Shown here piece after piece: positions 8,904 through 15,927 of a DNA stretch of 64,000 nucleotides. How positions within the stretch are numbered: the first letter of the stretch is position 1; every line of letters begins with the position of its first letter. Below the pieces are notes generated by a model. That model ran no database searches and was not told the DNA's origin. It saw only the letters and a list, made by a program, of their open reading frames with translations. Where the stretch lies: the NCBI RefSeq assembly GCF_963422335.1, contig NZ_OY729424.1, positions 5,332,001-5,396,000 on the forward strand. The letters run 5' to 3'. This DNA comes from an uncultured Roseateles sp. GTDB lineage: Bacteria > Pseudomonadota > Gammaproteobacteria > Burkholderiales > Burkholderiaceae_C. A program made the position numbers and the translations under genes.

Positions 8904-9748
8904 CGCTGCACTCGGGTTTGGAAGTCCTGCACATCGCCGCCTTCTCCGACGGCGCCACCGGCGGCAATCCGGCCGGCGTGGTGATCACCGAGCAGTTGCC
9001 CGAGGCCTCGCTGATGCAGCAGGTGGCAGCCGAGCTCGGCTATTCGGAGACCGTCTTCGCGGCCCCGGAAGCGTCGGGCTGGCGGGTGCGCTACTTCGCA
9101 CCGGCGGCCGAGGTGCCGTTCTGCGGCCATGCCACGATTGCCCTCGGTGCCGCCCTGGCGCTGCGCGAAGGCGACGGCGTGTTCGACCTGCAGCTGAACC
9201 AGGCCCGCATCACCGTGCAGGGCCAGGGCGGCGCCGCTATGCGCGCCAGCCTGCAGTCGCCGCCGACGCGCAGCCGGCCCACGACCGATGCCGAGTTGCA
9301 GCAGGCTTTGCAGCTCTTCGGCCTGACGTTGGACGATCTGGATGCGTCATTGCCGCCGGCCGTGATGCATGCCGGCGTCGATCACCTGCTGCTGGTGCTG
9401 AAACAGCGCGACCGCCTGGCCCGCATGGATTACGACCTCGAACAGGGCCGCGCGCTGATGCAGGCCCGGGGCTGGACGACGATGATGCTGGCCTGGGCCG
9501 AAACCCCGCAGTGCTTCCATGTGCGCAATGCCTTCGCCATCGGCGGCGTGCTCGAAGACCCGGCCACCGGCGCCGCCGCGGCCGCGCTGGCCGGCCATCT
9601 GCGCAGCGTCGCCTGGCCCCATGGCGGCCATATCGCCATCGTCCAGGGCGAGGACATGGGCATGCGGTCCCTGCTGGAGGCCGACATCACCCCAGAGGCC
9701 GGCGCGAGCATACGCGTCAGCGGTGACGCTCGACTGATGAAGGTTTGA
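8900..9748 (+). CDS. PhzF-family isomerase/epimerase-like protein
   Basis: A 282-residue protein of the PhzF (DapF-fold) superfamily. Catalytic Glu context is GYSETVF. Other family blocks are FSDGATGGNPAGVV at the N-terminus, PAAEVPFCGHATIALGAAL, and the C-terminal EDPATGAAAAALAGHL, which contacts substrate in PhzF. It is coupled to the LysE exporter by a 4-bp overlap, and a GST follows after 3 bp, so LysE-PhzF-GST probably form one operon. Most PhzF homologues outside phenazine clusters have no assigned substrate, so no reaction is proposed. The start ATG at 8900 is fixed by the overlap and the family N-terminus. Confidence 0.87.
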   Translation: MTLHSGLEVLHIAAFSDGATGGNPAGVVITEQLPEASLMQQVAAELGYSETVFAAPEASGWRVRYFAPAAEVPFCGHATIALGAALALREGDGVFDLQLNQARITVQGQGGAAMRASLQSPPTRSRPTTDAELQQALQLFGLTLDDLDASLPPAVMHAGVDHLLLVLKQRDRLARMDYDLEQGRALMQARGWTTMMLAWAETPQCFHVRNAFAIGGVLEDPATGAAAAALAGHLRSVAWPHGGHIAIVQGEDMGMRSLLEADITPEAGASIRVSGDARLMKV

Positions 9749-9751
9749 AGA

Positions 9752-10378
9752 ATGATGCTGAAGCTACTGGGCAAGGCCTCGTCCATCAATGTGCGCAAGG
9801 TCTTGTGGACCTGCGCCGAGCTGGGCCTGGCCTACGAGCTGGAGGAATACGGCTCGGGCTTCAAGCCCACCGAGACGCCGGAATTCCGGGCGCTGAACCC
9901 GAACGCGATGGTGCCGGTGCTGCTGGACGGTGAGCTCGTGCTGTGGGAGTCCAACACCATCTGCCGCTATCTGGCCACCCGCTACGCCCCAGGCACCCTG
10001 CTGCCCGAAGACGCCACCGGCCGCGCCCGGGTCGAGCAGTGGATGGACTGGCAGGCCACCGAGCTGAACAATGCCTGGCGCTATGCCTTCATGTCGCTGG
10101 TGCGCAAAAGCCCGGCGCATCAAGACCCGCAGGCGCTGGCGGCCGGCGTGGCCAACTGGCACCGCCACATGGCCATTCTCGACCAGCAGCTGCAGCGCAC
10201 CGGTGCTTTCGCAGCCGGTACGCAGTTCAGCCTGGCCGACGTGGTGCTGGGCCTGTCCACCCATCGCTGGATGGCCGCGACTATGGAGCACCCGGATCTG
10301 CCCGCCGTGCAGGCCTATTACGAGCGGCTCAGCCAGCGCCCGGGCTTTCTGGCCCACGGCCGCAACGGCATCCCTTGA
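9752..10378 (+). CDS. glutathione S-transferase family protein
   Basis: A 208-residue cytosolic GST. The N-terminal thioredoxin fold runs to about residue 80: it opens MMLKLLGKASSINVRKVLWT, with Ser in the position that activates glutathione, and contains NPNAMVPVLLDGELVLWESN with the cis-Pro and the ESNTI glutathione-binding turn. The helical C-terminal domain has the usual TQFSLADVVLG motif. The start is 3 bp after the PhzF stop; ATG 9752 and the next codon ATG are both possible. The substrate is unknown. Co-transcription with an exporter and a PhzF-type enzyme suggests detoxification or small-molecule handling, as inference only. Confidence 0.88.
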   Translation: MMLKLLGKASSINVRKVLWTCAELGLAYELEEYGSGFKPTETPEFRALNPNAMVPVLLDGELVLWESNTICRYLATRYAPGTLLPEDATGRARVEQWMDWQATELNNAWRYAFMSLVRKSPAHQDPQALAAGVANWHRHMAILDQQLQRTGAFAAGTQFSLADVVLGLSTHRWMAATMEHPDLPAVQAYYERLSQRPGFLAHGRNGIP

Positions 10379-10458
10379 CGGTGTCAAGGAGTTAGGTGCG
10401 AGGCCAGCGCGACAGGCGCTGGCTGGCGACAATGGCTTACCCAGCTATCCGGTCTCCG

Positions 10459-11355
10459 ATGAATTCCTCCTACTCCAAAGGCGTGCTCAGCGCCGCCCTC
10501 GCCTATATCTGCTGGGGTCTGTTCCCGCTCTATTTCCGCCAGGTGGCGGGTGTGTCGTCGCTGGAGGTGGTGCTGCACCGCACCGTCTGGTCGCTGGTGT
10601 TCGTGCTCGGTGTGCTGGCGGTGATGCGGCGCTGGGCCTGGCTGAGCACCACCCTGCGCAGCCCCAAGGTGCTGGGCACTTTTGTGCTCAGTGCGCTGCT
10701 GCTGTCATGCAACTGGCTGGTCTATGTCTGGGCGGTGCAGAACCATCATGTGATGGACGCCTCGCTGGGCTATTTCATCAATCCGCTGGTCAATGTGCTG
10801 CTGGGCTATCTGGTGCTGCACGAGCGGCCGCGCCCGGTGCAGTGGCTGGCGCTGAGCCTGGCCGCCCTGGGCGTGCTGTGGCTGACCTGGACGGCCGGCC
10901 ATCTGCCCTGGATCGCCCTGGCCCTGGCCGGCAGCTTCGGCCTCTACGGACTGTTGCGCAAGACCGCCACCCTGGGTGCCCTGGAGGGCCTGGCGCTGGA
11001 GACCATGGTGCTGGCGCCGATAGCGGCACTGTGGCTGGGCTGGCTCAGCTGGCAGGGCCAGAACAGCCTGGTCACGGCCTCCACATCGACGGTGACCTGG
11101 CTGCTGCTGGCCGGGCCGCTGACGGCCATACCGCTGCTGCTGTTCGCCACCGGTGCACGCCGCATTCCGCTGGCCACCCTGGGCGTGCTGCAGTATCTGT
11201 CGCCCAGCCTGCAGTTCTGCCTGGGCCTGTGGGTGTTCCACGAGCCGCTGCAGCCCTCGAGGCTGATCGGTTTCGTCTTCATCTGGGCCGCGCTGCTGGT
11301 CTATAGCGCCGAGGGCCTGTGGGTCAGCCGACGCCCGGCCCTGCAGGCGGCCTGA
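10459..11355 (+). CDS. rarD: RarD-type EamA/DMT permease
   Basis: A 298-residue inner-membrane protein of the drug/metabolite transporter superfamily, RarD subfamily. It opens with KGVLSAALAYICWGLFPLYF, typical for RarD, and shows about ten hydrophobic segments with the conserved NHHVMDASLGYFINPLVNVLLG block. The start ATG at 10459 is preferred over the longer frame beginning at 10396, whose first 21 residues are hydrophilic and unlike the family. A GACAAT -10-like hexamer at 10428-10433 is suitably placed upstream. The transported compound of RarD proteins is not established. Confidence 0.87.
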   Translation: MNSSYSKGVLSAALAYICWGLFPLYFRQVAGVSSLEVVLHRTVWSLVFVLGVLAVMRRWAWLSTTLRSPKVLGTFVLSALLLSCNWLVYVWAVQNHHVMDASLGYFINPLVNVLLGYLVLHERPRPVQWLALSLAALGVLWLTWTAGHLPWIALALAGSFGLYGLLRKTATLGALEGLALETMVLAPIAALWLGWLSWQGQNSLVTASTSTVTWLLLAGPLTAIPLLLFATGARRIPLATLGVLQYLSPSLQFCLGLWVFHEPLQPSRLIGFVFIWAALLVYSAEGLWVSRRPALQAA

Positions 11356-11365
11356 GCGATACCGC

Positions 11366-12451
11366 TCAGCGCGGCGCCAGCGCCCGCGAGAAGAAGTCCA
11401 GCGCCTCGATCTGCAGCTGGCGATGCAGGCCCTCGCGCGGCTGGCCCGGTGGGTCGCTGCAGATAGGCGCGGCCTGCTGGCGGCCGAGCTCATTGCAGGG
11501 CGACAGAAAGCTGTAGTGCCCTGCCCCCTGCAGCACATGGAGGGTAGCGCCAGGCACGGCCGCGGCCACCCGCTGTGCGGTCACCGACGGCGGTGCCTGG
11601 TCGTCGGCCTCGGAGGCGATCAGGTGCAGCGGCGCGCGGATGGCGGCCAGGCTCTCGGTGCTCATCAGCGCCCCCATCACCGGTGCCAGCATCAGGCCGG
11701 CGCGCAGGCGTTTGTCGCTCCAGTCCCGCCCGGCCTCCTCGATGCTGGCGCGCAGGCGCGCGTCGCTGCGCAGCAGTTGGCCGACCGCGGCCGCGCTGTG
11801 CCGGATGGCGATCTCGGGCGGCAGCAGGCATTGACCTGCATCGGCACAGCGACGATGGAAGCGTGCCAGTGCCGCGCCATCCAGCCGCGCCCCCAGCGCA
11901 GCCAGCGCCGTGTAGCCACCGAGCGAGAACCCGACCACGCCGATGCGCTGGGCATCGATGCGCGGGCCCCACAGCGGATCGGCCAGCAGCCGGTCCATCG
12001 CGGCGCTGAGGTCGCGCGGCCTGTCCCACCAGGCCAGAAAGGCCTCGAGCCGGTACTCGGCCTCGGCGCCGGTATTGCCGTGATGGTCCACCCCCGCAAC
12101 CAGATAGCCGCTCGCGGCCAGCGCCCGCGCCAGCCAGCTCAGCGACAGCGCACTGCCGCCGGTGCCATGCGAGAGCATCAGCAGGGGCACCCGCTGCGTA
12201 TCGGCCGCAGGCGCGGCACCGGGTGCCACCGGCTCCAGCGCGAAGGGGCCGGCAGTCAGCACCTCCATCCGCGCATCGGCCGCCGTCGGGTACCACAGCG
12301 TGACGCGCAGCGGCCTGGGCGCATCGCTGCTCCAGGCCTGGCGCGAAGGGTCGGTCCACTGGCGCTGCATCAGCCCCACGGGCACCTGGGCCAGGGCCGA
12401 TGTGGCGAGCAGGCAGCCGCTCAAACACCGGCCGATATTCAAGACTGACAT
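11366..12451 (-). CDS. exported alpha/beta hydrolase (dienelactone hydrolase-like)
   Basis: A 361-residue serine hydrolase with an N-terminal export signal (MSVLNIGRCLSGCLLATSALA). The nucleophile elbow is GVVGFSLGGYTAL; the acid is probably the Asp of SEADDQAPP and the base the His of GAGHYSFLSP. An early PLLMLSHGTGGSALS forms the oxyanion region and GVDHHGNTG follows. This arrangement matches predicted dienelactone hydrolase/platelet-activating-factor acetylhydrolase-like proteins found in betaproteobacteria. Two Cys pairs in the lid region (CADAGQC; PCNELG...APIC) could form disulfides, consistent with a periplasmic location. It converges on rarD with only 10 bp between stops. Substrate unknown. 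Confidence 0.8.
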   Translation of the reverse strand: MSVLNIGRCLSGCLLATSALAQVPVGLMQRQWTDPSRQAWSSDAPRPLRVTLWYPTAADARMEVLTAGPFALEPVAPGAAPAADTQRVPLLMLSHGTGGSALSLSWLARALAASGYLVAGVDHHGNTGAEAEYRLEAFLAWWDRPRDLSAAMDRLLADPLWGPRIDAQRIGVVGFSLGGYTALAALGARLDGAALARFHRRCADAGQCLLPPEIAIRHSAAAVGQLLRSDARLRASIEEAGRDWSDKRLRAGLMLAPVMGALMSTESLAAIRAPLHLIASEADDQAPPSVTAQRVAAAVPGATLHVLQGAGHYSFLSPCNELGRQQAAPICSDPPGQPREGLHRQLQIEALDFFSRALAPR

Positions 12452-12541
12452 GACGCAGGCTTCCTGTTCGAAACGCGATGCGCCATTGTTGAGAGCCGGC
12501 CCGGCCGCCGCCTGATCGGGCTTGCGGTCTTGCCGCCCGGA

Positions 12542-14116
12542 TCAACCCACCTGGCTGGACGCCGGCATGCGCATCAGGTGATCGAAGGCGCCCAGCGCCG
12601 CCTTGGCGCCATCGCCGGCGGCGATGATGATCTGCTTGAACGGCACGGTGGTCGCGTCACCGGCGGCGAACACGCCGGGCACCGAGGTCTGGCCGCGTGC
12701 ATCGACGATGATCTCGCCGTGCTTGCTCAGCTCGACCACGCCCTTCAGCCATTCGGTGTTGGGCACCAGGCCGATCTGCACGAACACGCCTTCCAGCTCG
12801 ATATGGTGGCTTTGGCCGCTGGCGCGGTCGGTGAAGGTCAGGCCGTTGAGCTTCGCTCCATCGCCGGTCAGCTCGGTGGTCTGGGCTTGCGTGTGGATGA
12901 CCACGTTGGGCAGGCTCTTCAGCTTGGTCACCAGCACGGCGTCAGCACGCAGCGCATCGCCGAACTCGATCAGCGTGACATGGCTCACGAGGCCGGCCAG
13001 GTCGATGGCCGCCTCGACGCCGGAGTTGCCGCCGCCTATCACCGCCACGCGCTTGCCCTTGAACAGCGGGCCGTCGCAATGGGGGCAGTAGGCCACGCCC
13101 TTGTTCTTGTACTCCTGCTCGCCAGGCACGTTGACATTCCTCCAGCGGGCGCCGGTGGAGAGGATGACGGTTTTGCTCTTCAGCGTGCCGCCGTTGGCCA
13201 GCTGCACCTCGACCAGGCCACCAGGCGCTGAAGCCGGGATCAGCTTGTCGCCGCGCTGCAGATTCATCACGTCGACGCCATAGGCCTTCACGTGGGCATC
13301 CAGGCCCATCGCGAACTTGGGGCCGTCGGTCTCCAGCACCGAGATGAAGTTCTCGATCGCCATCGTGTCGTTGACCTGGCCACCAAAACGCTCGGCGGCG
13401 ATGCCGGTGCGTATGCCCTTGCGAGCTGCATACACGGCCGCGGCTGCGCCAGCGGGGCCGCCACCAACAACCAGCACGTCAAAGGCCTGCTTGGCAGAGA
13501 GCTTGGTCGCGTCCTTGGTCGCTGCTCCGGTATCGAGCTTGGCGACGATCTCTTCCACCGTCATGCGGCCCGAGCCGAAGGGCTGGTCGTTCAGATAGAC
13601 GCTGGGCACGGCCATGATCTCGCGGGCATTGACCTCGTCCTGGTACAGCGCACCGTCGACGATCACCGTCTTGACCCTGGGGTTGAGCACCGACATCAGG
13701 CTCAGCGCCTGCACCACGTCCGGGCAGTTGTGGCAGGTCAAGGACATATAGACCTCGAAGCTGAACTCGCCGTCCAGCGACTTGATCTGCTCGATCACGT
13801 CCTGCTCGACCTTGGGCGGATGACCACCGGTCCACAGCAGGGCCAGCACCAGGGAGGTGAACTCGTGGCCCAGCGGAATGGCGGCGAAGCGAAGGCTCTG
13901 GTTCGTGCCGGTGCGTTGCAGGCTGAACGAGGGCCGGCGGGTATCCTGGCCGTCGGTCTTCAACGTGATCTTGTCGGACATCGCGGCGATGTCCTGCAGC
14001 AGGGCCAGCATCTCCCTGGCGCTGTCGCCATCGTCCAGCGAGGCTGTGATCTCGAAGGGCTGGGTGACGCGCTCGAGGTAGGACTTGAGCTGGGATTTGA
14101 GGGTGTCGTCCAACAT
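12542..14116 (-). CDS. ahpF: alkyl hydroperoxide reductase subunit F
   Basis: A 524-residue FAD- and NADH-dependent disulfide reductase that re-reduces AhpC. The N-terminal double-thioredoxin region carries the transfer Cys pair C128-HN-C131 (SLTCHNCPD). The FAD-binding VVGGGPAGAAAAVYAARKG follows, the redox-active pair is C344-PH-C347 (CPHCD), and the C-terminal FAD motif is GVFAAGDATTVPFKQI. Length equals E. coli AhpF. The ATG at 14116 is chosen because AAAGGAAG precedes it by a normal distance and MLDDTLKSQLKSYLE matches the family N-terminus; the frame is open further upstream. It lies 142 bp downstream of ahpC with two hairpins between them. Confidence 0.95.
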   Translation of the reverse strand: MLDDTLKSQLKSYLERVTQPFEITASLDDGDSAREMLALLQDIAAMSDKITLKTDGQDTRRPSFSLQRTGTNQSLRFAAIPLGHEFTSLVLALLWTGGHPPKVEQDVIEQIKSLDGEFSFEVYMSLTCHNCPDVVQALSLMSVLNPRVKTVIVDGALYQDEVNAREIMAVPSVYLNDQPFGSGRMTVEEIVAKLDTGAATKDATKLSAKQAFDVLVVGGGPAGAAAAVYAARKGIRTGIAAERFGGQVNDTMAIENFISVLETDGPKFAMGLDAHVKAYGVDVMNLQRGDKLIPASAPGGLVEVQLANGGTLKSKTVILSTGARWRNVNVPGEQEYKNKGVAYCPHCDGPLFKGKRVAVIGGGNSGVEAAIDLAGLVSHVTLIEFGDALRADAVLVTKLKSLPNVVIHTQAQTTELTGDGAKLNGLTFTDRASGQSHHIELEGVFVQIGLVPNTEWLKGVVELSKHGEIIVDARGQTSVPGVFAAGDATTVPFKQIIIAAGDGAKAALGAFDHLMRMPASSQVG

Positions 14117-14157
14117 GGTGCTGCTTCCTTTACGGTTCAGGCGTGGCGTAACCAGCC

Positions 14158-14196
14158 ACTCTGAGAGCACCCGTTGGAGACAGGCGCTCTCAGAGT
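14158..14196 (-). repeat. 11-bp inverted repeat between ahpC and ahpF
   Basis: ACTCTGAGAGC (14158-14168) and its exact complement GCTCTCAGAGT (14186-14196) are separated by 17 nt. In the ahpC-ahpF transcript this forms a stable hairpin about 40 nt ahead of the ahpF start. There is no U-tract, so it looks more like an mRNA stability or processing element than a terminator. Confidence 0.55.
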
Positions 14197-14217
14197 CGCT
14201 TGCGCGGCTCAGGGGGA

Positions 14218-14249
14218 TTTGCTGCAAGCCCTCCCGGGCTCGCAGCAAA
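14218..14249 (-). terminator. hairpin just downstream of ahpC (attenuator or weak terminator)
   Basis: TTTGCTGC (14218-14225) pairs with GCAGCAAA (14242-14249), and the inner AGCCC pairs with GGGCT. On the coding strand it begins 9 nt after the ahpC stop. The downstream bases are not U-rich, so it would at most reduce read-through to ahpF, as expected where AhpC is needed in large excess over AhpF. Confidence 0.5.
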
Positions 14250-14258
14250 GGGGGTCAT

Positions 14259-14822
14259 TTAAATCTTACCGACCAGGTCCAGCGACGGAGCGATGGTCTT
14301 GGCGCCTTCGTTCCACTTGGCAGGGCAGACCTGGCCAGGGTTCTTGGCGGTGTACTGGGCAGCCTTGAGCTTGCGCAGGGTTTCCTTGACGTCGCGGGCG
14401 ATTTCGTTCGAGTGGATCTCGGCGGTCTTGATGATGCCGTCGGGGTTGATCACGAAGGTGCCGCGCAGTGCCAGGCCTTCTTCGGGGATGTGCACGCCGA
14501 AGGCATTGGTCAGCTGGTGCGTCGGGTCGCCGACCAGGGGGAAGCGGGCCTTGCTGACGGCCGGCGAGGTTTCGTGCCAGACCTTGTGCGCGAAATGCGT
14601 GTCGGTGGTGACGATATAGACCTCGGTCTCGGCCTTCTGGAATTCGGCGTAGTGGTCGGCCGCGTCTTCGACTTCGGTCGGGCAGTTGAAGGTGAAGGCG
14701 GCCGGCATGAAGATCAGCACGGACCACTTGCCCTTCAGCGACTCTTCGGTGACGGTGATGAACTTGCCGTTGTGGAAGGCTTCGGTCTTGAAGGGCTGGA
14801 CTTGGGTATTGATCAGGGACAT
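14259..14822 (-). CDS. ahpC: alkyl hydroperoxide reductase subunit C (peroxiredoxin)
   Basis: A 187-residue typical 2-Cys peroxiredoxin that reduces H2O2 and organic hydroperoxides with electrons from AhpF. The peroxidatic Cys is C47 in AAFTFNCPTE (FNCPTE instead of E. coli FVCPTE, a common betaproteobacterial variant). The resolving Cys is C166 in VCPAKW. Length and both ends match E. coli AhpC, including the C-terminal DLVGKI important for decamer and hyperoxidation behaviour. It is the first gene of the ahpC-ahpF unit. The promoter region just upstream carries an OxyR-like site. Confidence 0.97.
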   Translation of the reverse strand: MSLINTQVQPFKTEAFHNGKFITVTEESLKGKWSVLIFMPAAFTFNCPTEVEDAADHYAEFQKAETEVYIVTTDTHFAHKVWHETSPAVSKARFPLVGDPTHQLTNAFGVHIPEEGLALRGTFVINPDGIIKTAEIHSNEIARDVKETLRKLKAAQYTAKNPGQVCPAKWNEGAKTIAPSLDLVGKI

Positions 14823-14856
14823 TGAGAACTTCCGTTGGTGTTGAAGGGATGGATGA

Positions 14857-14862
14857 ACTATA
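14857..14862 (-). promoter_or_regulatory. -10 element of the ahpC promoter
   Basis: On the minus strand the hexamer is TATAGT, about 35 bp before the ahpC start. No good -35 hexamer is present at the expected 17-18 bp distance, which suits an activator-dependent promoter. The OxyR-like site begins where the -35 would be. Confidence 0.5.
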
Positions 14863-14884
14863 TCGAAAACACGTTGTCGTTAGT

Positions 14885-14921
14885 TTTGTTTAATCAAATC
14901 GACGTGATTGGGCTTGGCTAT
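14885..14921 (-). promoter_or_regulatory. candidate OxyR binding site upstream of ahpC
   Basis: Read on the minus strand: ATAG-7-CAAT-7-ATTT-7-CAAA. The OxyR consensus is four tetranucleotides, ATAG/CTAT alternating, each separated by 7 bp. The spacing here is exact throughout. The promoter-distal half matches 7 of 8 positions and the proximal half 4 of 8. The site abuts the -35 region of ahpC, the classical activating position. The match is by eye against the published consensus pattern. Confidence 0.5.
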
Positions 14922-14995
14922 CGACTCGAGTGGTCAAGTCTCTCAGGCAGATGTTTCAGGCTGCCGACAGGACGCCGGCAGCCGGATTGCCGGAC

Positions 14996-15790
14996 TTAAT
15001 TCCGCTCAATCCGCGCGTAGGCGGAGTGGTTGTGTATGGACTCGAAGTTCTCGACATCCACCCGGTAGCGGCCGATGCGGGCATCGGCATTCAGGCGCAG
15101 CGCCACGTCACGCACCAGGTCCTCGACGAACTTGGGGTTCTCGTAGGCCCGCTCGGTGACCCACTTCTCGTCCGGGCGCTTCAGCAGCGGCCAGATCTCG
15201 CTGGAGGCGCTTTCCTCGGCAAAGCGCACCAGCTGGTTCCAGGGAATTTCTTCACCGATCAGCTCGACCTTGACGGTGACCAGCGAGCGCTGGTTGTGCG
15301 CGCCGTAGTCGGAGATTTCCTTGGAGCAGGGGCACAGGCTCTTCACCGGCACGGCCACCTCGGCCCAGATGGCGGTCTTGCCGCCCCGGGTTTCGGCAAT
15401 CCAGGCGCCCTGGTAGTCGAGCAGGCTCTCCACCCCGGACACCGGCGCGCGCTTGCGGATGAAGAACGGAAAGCGCGCCTCGATGCGGCCCTCGGTGGCA
15501 TGCAGCTTGTCCAGCATCAGCGCCAGCTCGGTCTTCAAGGTGGCGGCGTCCAGCGGGCGGTTCAGCGTATCCAGCCAGGCGATCAGGCGCGACATATGCG
15601 TGCCCTTCTTCTCGGCGGGCAGGGCCACGTCCAGCGCCCACTGACCCACGGTCGGCTGCGACTTGCCGGCAACACGTATCTGCATCGGATAGCGCACGTC
15701 CTTGATACCCACGCGCTGAATGACCAGATGGCGCTCGTCGCGCTCGCTCTGGGTGTCGGGGATGTGCAGCAGGTCGGTGATTTGGTTCAT
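14996..15790 (-). CDS. folE2: GTP cyclohydrolase FolE2 (type IB)
   Basis: A 264-residue GTP cyclohydrolase IB, which makes 7,8-dihydroneopterin triphosphate for folate synthesis. Family marks are the metal-site region SLCPCSKEISDYGAHNQRS with the conserved Cys, FPFFIRKRAPVSGVESLLDY, and the C-terminal FESIHNHSAYARIER. FolE2 accepts metals other than Zn, so it often backs up FolE under zinc limitation. It lies downstream of dxs on the same strand with 137 bp between; ispA-dxs-folE2 order is common in Burkholderiales. No Zur-like box was recognised in the gap. Confidence 0.93.
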   Translation of the reverse strand: MNQITDLLHIPDTQSERDERHLVIQRVGIKDVRYPMQIRVAGKSQPTVGQWALDVALPAEKKGTHMSRLIAWLDTLNRPLDAATLKTELALMLDKLHATEGRIEARFPFFIRKRAPVSGVESLLDYQGAWIAETRGGKTAIWAEVAVPVKSLCPCSKEISDYGAHNQRSLVTVKVELIGEEIPWNQLVRFAEESASSEIWPLLKRPDEKWVTERAYENPKFVEDLVRDVALRLNADARIGRYRVDVENFESIHNHSAYARIERN

Positions 15791-15927
15791 GGTTCGCTTC
15801 GCCGCTCAGCGGCGCCGGGGGCAGGCCCGGATGAAGAATAGGACGATGGCGGCAAGGATGACAGCAAACATGGCAGCCTGCTGCCCAAGGGTTATCACCA
15901 GGCCGCCAAAGCGACCAGGTCACGGGC

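Noticed and set aside
15806..15898. Short minus-strand frame between dxs and folE2 coding for a 21-30-residue hydrophobic peptide (MFAVILAAIVLFFIRACPRRR)
   Set aside because: It looks like a single membrane segment with a basic tail, but it has no ribosome site and only a GTG or internal ATG start. Not enough to call a gene.
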